64,000 nucleotides of DNA from Paenibacillus puerhi (lineage in GTDB: Bacteria > Bacillota > Bacilli > Paenibacillales > NBRC-103111): positions 97,824 through 161,823 of the forward strand of contig NZ_WUWM01000015.1 of assembly GCF_009846885.1 (NCBI RefSeq), in the 5' to 3' direction. Both the position numbers and the translations under genes were made by a program. Below are positions 38,279 through 47,385 of this stretch, in pieces. Below the pieces are notes generated by a model. The model made no database searches and had not been told where the DNA came from. It saw nothing but the letters and a program-made list of their open reading frames with translations. Each line of letters starts with the position of its first letter. Within the stretch, counting starts at the first letter, position 1.

Positions 38279-41200
38279 TTAAGGCTGATCCCAGGTAATG
38301 GTCAACACGACCGGATCTCCGAAGTGCGTCACCGTATAGCTGCCGCCGGCCTCGCCACGGTCAACCGTCAGATCCGGGCCCTCAACGCGTAGCGGACGGG
38401 CGCTCTGCAGCATCACCTGCTGCATCCCCGCAGCGTCCAGACTCAAACGCCAGCCGCCCTCCGACTTCTGCAGCGTGTAGGGAACATTGACCCGCAGCAT
38501 GTGCGGTTCCCCGTCGGCAGAAGTCATTCCGTTGGTCGCGGCCTCTGCTCCTGCCGCTGTCCGGGCAGAACCGTCCAGCGGCTTCGCGAAGCGTACTTCT
38601 TCCGGCTGAGCCGCCCCGAAGTAAAGCTTGCCTCCACGCAGATCCCGGACAGCGGACTCCGTCACGGGCTGGCGCCCGGTATAGGCGCTGCCGGGCTCTA
38701 CGACCAGCCCGAGCGTACCGCGGTATTCCGCCGCCTGCTCGGGCACGCCCGACACCTCCGGTACCGCCGTGAAGCGCGGGTCCGCTTCCAGGCCGACCAG
38801 ACGCTTCAGCCGGAGCGTCAGCGCATCGGTCCAGGGGCGACTCAGCTTGACCTCCGTCGTCATAGCGTTCAGGAAGGAGCGGGCCATCTGCGTCTCCGTC
38901 ATGAAGTTATAGCTGTGCGTGTCACGCAGCTCGTCGAGGTAGGTGACAAATGTCAGCAGCACCTGCTCGTGCAGCGGGAAGCGATATTCGATATGTTCAA
39001 AATAATCGATGGGCAGATCATTCGCCGTATAAGCCTCGAATATATCCTTGGTCGAATACTGTTCCTCGGTACGAAGCACCGGAGCCGGAGTATACAGCAT
39101 CATCGGCTGACGGAGATCGGGCTCGCCCTGGGCATCCGTCATCAAGAAGGGAAGGCCCCAGTTGTATTCGACGCCCATCCGCGGGTCGGCCTTGATAAAC
39201 GACGGCTTGAAGCCGAAGTTAAACCAGATGTCCGCGTCCCGTTCATTGCCGAGCGTCTGCTGCCGGTCCGGATTGTTGATCCGCCATGTATGCTGGTTCG
39301 TGCCGGTATGCTTCCAGGGAATGCCCAGTTTGTCGAACGCTTGCCGATGCAGGGCGATTTCCTGCTTCTCTTGGGCGTCGCTTGTATATTGATGAAAGAA
39401 CAGATGCGGGTAAAGCTCCAGCCCGCGATCTGCGGTATATCGGATAAACTCCGCAAGCTGCTCGGCGTATGGGAACTTAGGATCATCGATCGGCCACGGA
39501 GCGCTGAATTCCAGCTGTCCGACGACCAGGTCGTCCCGTCCGTCGCCGTTCAGATCCGCCCACAGCGGGACGGCGTTATGGCCGCCCACGAGGGCCGGGG
39601 TGCCGAGCTGGTTCAGTCCGGCGCCCTCGATGACGCCCGCGTCCTGCCAGGTGACGCGGCCCGAGCTGTCTGCCTGCTGCAGATAGATGCGCAGGTCGCC
39701 CTCCAGGCCGCCGACGACGAGGTCGGCGCGCCCATCCCCGTCCATGTCGCGGACGGACGGGGCGGCAAAGGCTGCCGGCAGCTGCACAAGCAGCTCGCCG
39801 CGCCCGAACGCGAGCGCCCCTCCGGGGCCGCGCTCGCCGGCATGCAGCGTCACCGCTCCGCCGGCACCCCCGACCACGAGGTCGGGGATGCCGTCTCCGG
39901 TGACGTCAGCGACTGCCGCCGCCACCGGCGCGGCGGCGCGGATCGGCTGCCCGCCGCCGAGCAGCGGCACGGGCGCGGTAAACACGCCGCCAGCCTCGCC
40001 GTAGGCGGCGGCCAGCGTGCCGTCCGACCGGCCGATGATCAGATCCGGCCGCCCGTCGGCGTTCAGGTCGTACGCAGCGACGCTAGCGTACGACGAGCCT
40101 GCGGTCAGCGGCGCGCCCCCGGCGGTGCGCAGGACCGTCCGCTTCCCGAAGGCGAGCGGCGCCTTCAGCCCCGGAGGGAGCTGCTGGGCCGCATAAGCCT
40201 CATCCCCGGCCTCAAGGCCGGGATACAGGTACAGCGCGCCGTCGCTGGAGCCGACGACGAGATCAGGGCGGCCGTCGCCGTTCACATCGGCGAGCGCCGG
40301 CACCGCCCGCACCGGCTCCGTGATCGCGTCGCCGAGCGAGCGATACTCCGGATAGGCGGCCAGCCGTACCGGCTGGCCGTCCGCCAGTAATCGGGTGCCG
40401 CTGGAGTAGAACGAATTCGGCGTTTCGCCGGCGAAGGTAGGCTTCTCATTCGTCCCCGTATTCAAGTGAACGACCACCGACTCCTGCCAGCGTCCCCAGG
40501 TGAAGGCGGATCGCACGAGAGAGAACGACGGCACCTGCTGGTAGCGGCGGAGCAGCTCCGCCCACTGGATGCCTTCCCCGTCGCGGATCGCTTCCATCGC
40601 TTCGAAGTGATTCTGATGGGCCATCGCCGGGCGGCCGTAGGGTCCCAGCACCTTCTTGACGCTGAAGCCGAGCTTGAGCCGGGAGACGTACGCCGCATAC
40701 TCGGTGCGCAGAAGCGCATTGCCGGAGGCGAACGTAAAGTGGAAGTAAGGCTCAGTCTTCAGTTGTCTGCGGTCAAAATAAAGCGCGCCGACACTCGGCT
40801 TCAGCGCCGCGTTTTCCTCGGCGGCCAGCCTCTCGAAGCCGAGCGCGGGGTCCATGCCGCTCTCCAGGTCGTAACCGGTCAGGTAGTAGCGGTTCGGCAG
40901 CAGCGTACCGTTCAGGAAGACCGTACCGGCTCCGACACGGTTCACGCTGTACAGCGTGAGGCCGTTCATCGTCACGAGCGGCTGGGCCGTCGAAGGCCGT
41001 ATGCCCTTGCCCCAGGAGAACCGGCTCAGGCTGCCCTGGGTATCATGGCGGAAGAAGGTGTCGGCGAAGGTCCTCAATACCTGCTGAACGCCCAGCACGT
41101 CGGCATCGACTCCGGGATAAGACCACAGCGTGGCCCCGGGAGGCGTAGGCAACTGGTCGCGCGCCGGGGCAGGCACGTCCACCACCTCGGCTGCACCCAG

Positions 41201-41575
41201 AAAACCCGGATCGAAGTCGGTGGCGAATGCATTTTCAAGGAACAGATGCCCGCCCCCCCGAACGTAGGCTTCCAGCCTCTCGCGCTGGTTGTCGGTCATC
41301 GTCCCGTGGAGAGAAGGGTCCAAATAAATCGTGTCATAGTGACTCAGCTTGCGGGTGGTGAGAGCGCCAAGCTCGTGCTTGTCCAGCTTAAGCCCGGCAA
41401 GCAGCGACTGTCTGAGCTGGCCGTAGGCCGCCTGATCGAACGCTTCCCCTTGCGTCGCGTAGAGCATGCGGACGTCCAGCTGCTTCTGGAAGGGGAACAG
41501 AACAAACAGAAGAACCGCAAGCGGCAGCAGCCCGAGCGCGGTCACAACCACCTTGCGGAAAGGAGTACGTATCAA
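38279..41575 (-). CDS. Large membrane-anchored protein with FG-GAP repeats
   Basis: A protein of about 1,098 residues, first gene of the operon. A transmembrane anchor (about residues 9-27) is followed by a region of about 230 residues that looks like a glutamine-amidotransferase-type Rossmann fold (LEAYVRGGGHLFLENAF). Five FG-GAP/VCBS-like calcium-binding repeats (DVNGDGRPDLVVG and variants) follow at about 425-690, then a domain of unknown type (about 700-880) containing an aromatic- and His-rich stretch (ELYPHLFFHQYTS) that may be a degenerate carbohydrate-active barrel. I prefer TTG 41575, which has GAGGGA 6 bases upstream, over ATG 41599, which has none. It probably sits outside the cell and handles the polymer that the operon modifies; that is inference. 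Confidence 0.75.
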   Translation of the reverse strand: MIRTPFRKVVVTALGLLPLAVLLFVLFPFQKQLDVRMLYATQGEAFDQAAYGQLRQSLLAGLKLDKHELGALTTRKLSHYDTIYLDPSLHGTMTDNQRERLEAYVRGGGHLFLENAFATDFDPGFLGAAEVVDVPAPARDQLPTPPGATLWSYPGVDADVLGVQQVLRTFADTFFRHDTQGSLSRFSWGKGIRPSTAQPLVTMNGLTLYSVNRVGAGTVFLNGTLLPNRYYLTGYDLESGMDPALGFERLAAEENAALKPSVGALYFDRRQLKTEPYFHFTFASGNALLRTEYAAYVSRLKLGFSVKKVLGPYGRPAMAHQNHFEAMEAIRDGEGIQWAELLRRYQQVPSFSLVRSAFTWGRWQESVVVHLNTGTNEKPTFAGETPNSFYSSGTRLLADGQPVRLAAYPEYRSLGDAITEPVRAVPALADVNGDGRPDLVVGSSDGALYLYPGLEAGDEAYAAQQLPPGLKAPLAFGKRTVLRTAGGAPLTAGSSYASVAAYDLNADGRPDLIIGRSDGTLAAAYGEAGGVFTAPVPLLGGGQPIRAAAPVAAAVADVTGDGIPDLVVGGAGGAVTLHAGERGPGGALAFGRGELLVQLPAAFAAPSVRDMDGDGRADLVVGGLEGDLRIYLQQADSSGRVTWQDAGVIEGAGLNQLGTPALVGGHNAVPLWADLNGDGRDDLVVGQLEFSAPWPIDDPKFPYAEQLAEFIRYTADRGLELYPHLFFHQYTSDAQEKQEIALHRQAFDKLGIPWKHTGTNQHTWRINNPDRQQTLGNERDADIWFNFGFKPSFIKADPRMGVEYNWGLPFLMTDAQGEPDLRQPMMLYTPAPVLRTEEQYSTKDIFEAYTANDLPIDYFEHIEYRFPLHEQVLLTFVTYLDELRDTHSYNFMTETQMARSFLNAMTTEVKLSRPWTDALTLRLKRLVGLEADPRFTAVPEVSGVPEQAAEYRGTLGLVVEPGSAYTGRQPVTESAVRDLRGGKLYFGAAQPEEVRFAKPLDGSARTAAGAEAATNGMTSADGEPHMLRVNVPYTLQKSEGGWRLSLDAAGMQQVMLQSARPLRVEGPDLTVDRGEAGGSYTVTHFGDPVVLTITWDQP

Positions 41576-41660
41576 AGCAAATCCCTCATTAGGCAGCATG
41601 CAACGTCAGCTGCGGCTCGAATACCGTAGAACGTTGTCAATAAATTGGTAGTCCTTCGTC

Positions 41661-41689
41661 ATTATAGCACGTATACAGGTCTTTGTTAA
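41661..41689 (-). promoter_or_regulatory. Promoter of the dlt-like operon
   Basis: On the minus strand: TTAACA, a 17-base spacer and TATAAT preceded by TG at the extended -10 position (TGCTATAAT). The -35 box overlaps the stop codon of the diguanylate cyclase gene. Confidence 0.75.
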
Positions 41690-43203
41690 CTTGAGCCTGC
41701 TGATTCGGGCGTGTAGACGACCACGCGATTGCGTCCTTCCTCCTTGGCGCGGTACAGAGCTTTATCGGCACACGATAAGAGCTCGTCGGCGAGTCCGTCA
41801 GGATCGGGGATGACCGAAGCGACTCCGATGCTGACTGTGATATGATCCGCGATTTTGGATCGCTCATGAGCCAGGGCGAGCCGCTCGATCCGGGCGCGGA
41901 ATTGCTCGGCAGCCTGATGCGCTTCATCCGGAGAGACATCCTTCAGGATGGCGGCAAACTCTTCCCCGCCGTAGCGCGCGACGAAGTGTCCGTGGTCCAG
42001 GATCAGCTCGTGCGCCGACGAGGCTATCGCCCGCAGCACCTCGTCGCCCTTCAAATGACCGTAGCGGTCATTGTACCGCTTGAAATAGTCGACGTCGAAA
42101 AGGAACAAGGTCAGTCGCGACCCCTTCGCAGCCGCTTCCCCCCAGGCGAGGGATAAATACTCGTTCAGCCTTCGGCGGTTCGGAATACCGGTCAGGCCGT
42201 CGAGGTCCGACAGCTTCTGCAGCTTATCGAGCGCTTCCTGCAGCTTTTTCTCCGTCCGCTTCCGTTCGGTCACATCGCGGACGTTGATGAGGATGGCCTG
42301 CTCGTCTTTATAGAAGGTTGGCGAGCTAGACAGCTCCGTATCGACCTCGGTCCCGTCCAAACAGACGAAGATCGGCTCGATCAGCTCGGGCTTCAGCTTA
42401 TGGCTCAGCAGGGCGTCCCAGTGGGTGCGCAGCTTCTCCAAGCAGGAGGGATGAATAAAGTCGGTATACGGTCGGTTGACAATATCTTTGGGGGATATCG
42501 CATGCAGCAGCCGTACCCCCTTATCGTTCACGAACGAGACCGTACCGTCTCCCATAATGACGAAGGTCGCATCCGGCGAAGAGGCGATCAACCGGCGGTA
42601 CCTTTCCTCGCTTTCCTTCAGCTTCCCGATCGACGCATGCGAGCGGACGATATAAAGGAAGACATAGACCGACAGTGCGCCGATGAAGCTTGAGAACAGC
42701 CAGTGATTCACCAGCACGGAGGCGAGCTTGTCGTCGCTCCCGGCTTTATGCAGATTCAGGGCGATCACGATGGATACGAACAACAGACCGAGGACATTCA
42801 AGGAAAGAAAACGAAGCATCGTCAAGCCTCGGCGGGCAGGAAGGGCTCCGAAAAGGATGGAGATGACTAGGATCATAACCGATGAAGAGACCGAGGCGTA
42901 AGTGATGCCGAAGAGGCTGATGCGACCGGCAACGATCAATAGACCCGTGATGAGCGATGTAACCGGCCCGCCCTGCACAGCGGCGATGACCAGCGGAATA
43001 TGGCGGAGATCGACAATGACGCCCGCTTCCAGGCGCAGGCTGAACGTCATGAGGAGAACGCCAAGCAAGCCGAAGCAAAGGCCGGCGAACGCCTTCCATT
43101 TCATGGGGGATTGCCGGGTCAGCGGGTGACCCTTAAAAATTTGTCCGATCAGAAAGAAGGAAGCGACCAGTATCGAGGCATTGATGATGAAGTCTTTGAA
43201 CAT
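41686..43203 (-). CDS. Diguanylate cyclase with 5TM, PAS and GGDEF domains
   Basis: A 505-residue membrane sensor. About six hydrophobic segments fill residues 5-190 (5TM-5TMR-LYT-type), followed by a PAS domain (about 200-310, SEERYRRLIASSPDATFVI) and a GGDEF domain (about 335-500) with an active-site motif of GGEEF form, so it should make cyclic-di-GMP. The inhibitory RxxD site is absent: the corresponding bases before the active site encode DHGH. The ligand of the 5TM part is unknown. It lies just upstream of the dlt-like operon on the same strand. Confidence 0.88.
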   Translation of the reverse strand: MFKDFIINASILVASFFLIGQIFKGHPLTRQSPMKWKAFAGLCFGLLGVLLMTFSLRLEAGVIVDLRHIPLVIAAVQGGPVTSLITGLLIVAGRISLFGITYASVSSSVMILVISILFGALPARRGLTMLRFLSLNVLGLLFVSIVIALNLHKAGSDDKLASVLVNHWLFSSFIGALSVYVFLYIVRSHASIGKLKESEERYRRLIASSPDATFVIMGDGTVSFVNDKGVRLLHAISPKDIVNRPYTDFIHPSCLEKLRTHWDALLSHKLKPELIEPIFVCLDGTEVDTELSSSPTFYKDEQAILINVRDVTERKRTEKKLQEALDKLQKLSDLDGLTGIPNRRRLNEYLSLAWGEAAAKGSRLTLFLFDVDYFKRYNDRYGHLKGDEVLRAIASSAHELILDHGHFVARYGGEEFAAILKDVSPDEAHQAAEQFRARIERLALAHERSKIADHITVSIGVASVIPDPDGLADELLSCADKALYRAKEEGRNRVVVYTPESAGSS

Positions 43204-43439
43204 GACAGGCGGGTCACCACCATCTGATGAAATAATTTTAGGTAAGCGAACATGGATAACTATTCGTCATGATTTGACAATTTTCCTTGTTAATTAACGA
43301 TTTTTGATGTAAATTTGATTCTTTTGTCCCAAATGGGAAAAGGAGGGGCGATGGTTTGAAGACCCGCTTTCTGTTACACTAGGAAAGAGGCGGGTAGATC
43401 CGCCCTTACTTAAGGTTTCAAGCTTGGAGGAACGAGAAG

Positions 43440-45959
43440 ATGATGCGTACTATTCGCAAATCAGATATAGAGCTGCTGGCGCCTGCGGGCGACTGGGATT
43501 GCTTGAGAGCGGCCGTCGCGAACGGGGCGGACGCCGTGTTTTTTGGCGTGGAGAAGTTCAATGCGCGGGCGCGGGCCCATAATTTCCATACGGACGAGCT
43601 TCCGGATATTATGTCCTTCCTGCACCGCTATGGGGTCAAGGGCTATTTGACCTTCAATATCCTCGTGTTCGAGGAGGAACTGGAAGGGGCTCGGGAGCTG
43701 ATCGAGTCCTGTATCGATGCGGGCGTCGATGCCGTGATTGTGCAGGATCTGGGGCTGGTCCGTCTCATTCGCGAAATCTCGCCGGACTTCCCGATTCATG
43801 GCTCGACGCAGATGACGATCACCTCGCCGGAGGCTGTGGAATTTACGAAGCCGTTCGATCTGGAGATTGTCGTGCTCGGGCGCGAGAACAACCTGAAGCA
43901 GATTAAGCAGATCGGCGATCAGGCCAAGCTGCCGATGGAGGTATTCGTCCATGGCGCGCTCTGCGTATCGTATTCCGGACAATGCCTCACCTCGGAGATG
44001 TGGGGCGGCCGCTCGGCCAACCGCGGGGAATGCGCCCAGGCCTGTCGGCTGCCTTACGATCTGATCGTGGATGGGGAGCAGAAGCCGATGGGGGATGTCG
44101 CTTATCTGTTGTCTCCGAAGGATCTGGCCGCTATCGAGCTGATCCCTGAGCTGATCGAGGCGGGAGTGAAGTCCTTCAAGATCGAGGGACGGTTGAAAAG
44201 CCCCGAGTATGTGGCGAATGTAGTCGGGAAGTATCGCCGGGCGATCGACCGTTACTTCGACGGGGAGAACCCGATGCCGACGAAGGAAGAGCTTCGCGAG
44301 CTGGAGCAAAGCTTCTCCCGCGGATTTACGCATGGCTTCCTCAAAGGCACGAACAATAAGCAGCTCGTGGAAGGCACGTACCCGAAAAGCCGCGGCGTCT
44401 ATCTGGGCCGGGTGAAGCAGCTGCTGCGGGACGGCGTGGCCTGCGAGCTGGAAGCTCCGCTCAAGCGCGGGGACGGGATTGTGTTCGATGCCGGGGACCC
44501 GACGAAGAAGGAAGAGGGAGGCCGGGTCTACGATCTGCGCCGCCATGGCGTGAAGTTCGAAGGGGAAGCGCCGGGCGGACTGATCGAGATTATCCCGGGC
44601 CGGAGCGATGTCGATCTGAAGCGGGTGCGCGTGGGCGACCGGATCTGGAAAACCAATGACCCGCATCTGGACAAACGGCTTCGTCAGACCTACGAAACGG
44701 ATAAGCCTTATCGTACGTTTCCTGTGCGGGTGAAGGTGACGGGGGCTGCCGGACAGCCGCTGCGCAGCCTATGGACGGATCTCGGGAACGGATGCTCCGT
44801 TACCGTCGATTCGGAGCTGCCTTTGGTGCCGGCCGAGAAACGCCCGATGGATGCGGCTCTGTTCGAAGAGCAGTTCGGACGGCTCGGCGGTACGGTATTC
44901 GAGCTGGAGTCCGTCGAGGTACAGCTGAACGGCGAGCTGATCGTGCCGATGCGCGAGCTGAATCAGATGCGTCGCCAGGCGGCTGAGCTGCTGCTGGCCG
45001 AGCGTGAACGTCCGCGCGCTTATGTGAAGCATAGCGTGGATGCTTACGGAGACGCGCCGCTAGCTGCGGTATCCGCGGCTCCGCAAGGAGGCAAGGCCCG
45101 TTCGGAGCTAACTGTGCTTTGCCGCAGCCTGCCGCAGGTGGAGGCGGCACTCGCCACGGATGTGGAGCTGATTTACGCGGACTTCGAGTTTATCAAACAG
45201 TTCCCAGCGGCAGTCGAGGCGTGCCGCCGTGCGGGTAAACGAATCGCGCTGGCGACGCCGCGCATCCATATGCCAGGCGAAACGGGTTACTTCGCCAATA
45301 TCTTGAAGCTTCGGCCCGATGCTGTGCTTGTCCGCAATACAGGCGCCGTTTATTGGTTTATGCGTTACCTTGCCGAGCACCCGGACGAGCCGCAGCCGGA
45401 ACTGATCGGGGACTTTTCCTTGAACGTAGCGAATCACAAGGCCGTTGCTTTATTCACGGATGCCGGCTTGTCCCGGGTTACGCCGTCGTACGATCTGAAC
45501 ATCCAGCAGATGGTCGACCTGCTTCGCCGTTCGGATACGAGCCGCCTGGAGGTTGTGATCCATCAGCACATGCCGATGTTCCACACGGAGCATTGTGTCT
45601 ACTGCACATTTATGAGTCCGGGTACGGACTACACGAACTGCGGGCGTCCTTGCGAGGAGCAGCGGGCTTCGCTACGCGACCGCGTCGGCTTCTCTCATCC
45701 GGTTCGAGTAGATGAAGGCTGCCGCAACACGGTATACAATGCGATCGACCAGTCGGGTGCGGAATACTTGGCCAACTTTATGGAGCTTGGCGTGAACCGG
45801 TACCGTATCGAATTTCTGGAAGAGACGCCGGAAAAGGTGCAGGAGGTCATTGAGCTCTACAGCCGGGCGCTGCGAGGTGAAGTGAGCGGCACCCATGTAT
45901 GGAAGACGCTCAAGTCTACGAATCAGCTTGGCGTTACGCGCGGGCAATTGGTGAAATAA
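43440..45959 (+). CDS. U32 family protein, long form with DUF3656 (RlhA-like)
   Basis: An 839-residue protein in two parts: an N-terminal U32 'peptidase' TIM barrel (about 8-330, with conserved cysteines in GALCVSYSGQCLTS and ECAQACRLPY) and a long C-terminal region including DUF3656 and a second U32-like segment with cysteines (HCVYCTFMS, NCGRPCEEQ). U32 proteins now known are mostly RNA hydroxylases or tRNA/rRNA modification factors; E. coli RlhA, with this layout, hydroxylates C2501 of 23S rRNA. The cysteine cluster suggests an iron-sulfur site. Start ATG 43440 with GGAGG 9 bases upstream. The call is by domain layout; substrate is inferred. Confidence 0.85.
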   Translation: MMRTIRKSDIELLAPAGDWDCLRAAVANGADAVFFGVEKFNARARAHNFHTDELPDIMSFLHRYGVKGYLTFNILVFEEELEGARELIESCIDAGVDAVIVQDLGLVRLIREISPDFPIHGSTQMTITSPEAVEFTKPFDLEIVVLGRENNLKQIKQIGDQAKLPMEVFVHGALCVSYSGQCLTSEMWGGRSANRGECAQACRLPYDLIVDGEQKPMGDVAYLLSPKDLAAIELIPELIEAGVKSFKIEGRLKSPEYVANVVGKYRRAIDRYFDGENPMPTKEELRELEQSFSRGFTHGFLKGTNNKQLVEGTYPKSRGVYLGRVKQLLRDGVACELEAPLKRGDGIVFDAGDPTKKEEGGRVYDLRRHGVKFEGEAPGGLIEIIPGRSDVDLKRVRVGDRIWKTNDPHLDKRLRQTYETDKPYRTFPVRVKVTGAAGQPLRSLWTDLGNGCSVTVDSELPLVPAEKRPMDAALFEEQFGRLGGTVFELESVEVQLNGELIVPMRELNQMRRQAAELLLAERERPRAYVKHSVDAYGDAPLAAVSAAPQGGKARSELTVLCRSLPQVEAALATDVELIYADFEFIKQFPAAVEACRRAGKRIALATPRIHMPGETGYFANILKLRPDAVLVRNTGAVYWFMRYLAEHPDEPQPELIGDFSLNVANHKAVALFTDAGLSRVTPSYDLNIQQMVDLLRRSDTSRLEVVIHQHMPMFHTEHCVYCTFMSPGTDYTNCGRPCEEQRASLRDRVGFSHPVRVDEGCRNTVYNAIDQSGAEYLANFMELGVNRYRIEFLEETPEKVQEVIELYSRALRGEVSGTHVWKTLKSTNQLGVTRGQLVK

Positions 45960-45970
45960 TAGAGCAAGCT

Positions 45971-46017
45971 AAACAGGTTGATGAATGGCGAAGGCCGCTC
46001 GTCAACCTGTTTTTTTG
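45971..46017 (+). terminator. Terminator of the U32 gene
   Basis: AAACAGGTTGA and TCAACCTGTTT form an 11-bp stem, followed by TTTTT. Confidence 0.9.
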
Positions 46018-46053
46018 GTTTTGGGCTGTTTCGGACATGGCCCGAAGAAACGA

Positions 46054-47118
46054 TCAATCCCCGCCGCCACCGCAGCTGCTGCAGGATGAGCCGGAAGAGC
46101 AGCTCGACGAGGAACCGCCGTTGTCGCTTCCGCCGCCGCTATCGCCATGTCCCCCGTGGTCGGACCGATCATCGTTCCAGTAGGACGACCCGCAAGCGCT
46201 GCTGCATGACGAAGAGCCGGATGCCGAAGCAGCGCGCTGCCGGGCCTCCTCCTCCACGAAATGCTGTTCCATCAGCCCTTCGAAGTCCGAGAACTCAGCG
46301 ACGGAATACATCATGAGCGCGCCGGCCAGATAAGGCATGTACTCCGGAGAGCCCGCAGCGGGCTTGGGAGCGGTATAAGAGGCTCCGGGCTTGGCCGCGG
46401 CGGCCTGCTCCATGGCACGCTGGGCCAGAAGGCTGGCCGTTTCCCGAATATCGGTATAACGCTCGATCGCAGACCCGTTAAATCGGCTTGCGATCACCCC
46501 AGACGTTGACGCGGTTTGCAGCTCTTCGATGAGCTCACGGCTCAGGGGATAGCGGAAAAAGGGACCCCAGATGAGATTGGAATAAGGAGTAGGCACGAAG
46601 AGCTGGGCATATACCCAGTCAAACCAGGCTCTGCCGCCAGGATCAGGCTCGACGTCCTCGCCGCTATGCGGTGCATGATGGATAGTCGATCCGACGAAGT
46701 TTTCTCCGAACCGGGTATACTCCCGGGTAAACATCAGCATCTCATGCCAGATGTCATCGACCTCTTCGCTGAACATCGGCACCTCGCGGAGAACGGCGGT
46801 CATCAGAAGATACCGTTTAAGCTCCAAAAATTTCCAGTGGAATTCGGCATTGCCCATCGAAGGATGCGCGGTCTTCACGCGGTCTTTGATCTTGGCTGCG
46901 TAGGACTCTCCGAGCGCGCGTTCCAGCCGGAGTACAGCGGGCTGCAAGGGGACTAGCTTCTGCAGGCCCAGCGTCTTGGGCAGCGGAGTATTCTTGTAAA
47001 GTGGAGGGGAGGGGCGTCTGCGCCTCGATCCGGCGGCGGAGAATCTCTTGATGATTAAAAGCACCATAGCACCCACAAACAGGATAAAAAGGCTGTTGAA
47101 AAATCCGGACATGCACAT
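46054..47118 (-). CDS. Membrane protein resembling glycine-rich-domain proteins, with Cys/Ser/Gly tail
   Basis: A 354-residue protein with one N-terminal transmembrane segment (about 8-25) and a basic stretch after it. The middle (about 85-175) matches the pattern of the GRDP/DUF1399 family in EVDDIWHEMLMFTREYTRFG and IHHAP, a family first known in plants and also found in bacteria, of unknown biochemistry. The last 55 residues are almost only Ser, Gly, Cys, Asp and Asn, with several Cys pairs (SSCSSACGSS, SCSSCGGGGD). Such tails can bind metal or form disulfides. Function unknown. Confidence 0.7.
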   Translation of the reverse strand: MCMSGFFNSLFILFVGAMVLLIIKRFSAAGSRRRRPSPPLYKNTPLPKTLGLQKLVPLQPAVLRLERALGESYAAKIKDRVKTAHPSMGNAEFHWKFLELKRYLLMTAVLREVPMFSEEVDDIWHEMLMFTREYTRFGENFVGSTIHHAPHSGEDVEPDPGGRAWFDWVYAQLFVPTPYSNLIWGPFFRYPLSRELIEELQTASTSGVIASRFNGSAIERYTDIRETASLLAQRAMEQAAAAKPGASYTAPKPAAGSPEYMPYLAGALMMYSVAEFSDFEGLMEQHFVEEEARQRAASASGSSSCSSACGSSYWNDDRSDHGGHGDSGGGSDNGGSSSSCSSGSSCSSCGGGGD

Positions 47119-47385
47119 CCTCCTTCAAAATCAATAAGTATATAATTCGTTATAAGCACAGGCACTAGCTTTATCTTACCACAGGTAGAAATAGAGAAGC
47201 CTCCTACTTTAGGGATAATCACCCGCCTTATTCGTTCACATTTTGGACACAATTTTTTAAGCATTTTTTCAGCTTCGGTTAAGCTGGGATTATTGTTTGC
47301 TCGCTATATTGGGTTTGGCGATTAAAGGGACTGTAAGTTGGAAATGGATGTAGCAAGGATATATGGGACGATAGGGGGTTTTGGC

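Noticed and set aside
38501..40390. A long plus-strand frame opposite the FG-GAP gene
   Set aside because: Its composition is low-complexity Arg/Ala/Gln, it has no domain or ribosome-binding site, and it is explained by the high GC of the true minus-strand gene with its repeat structure.
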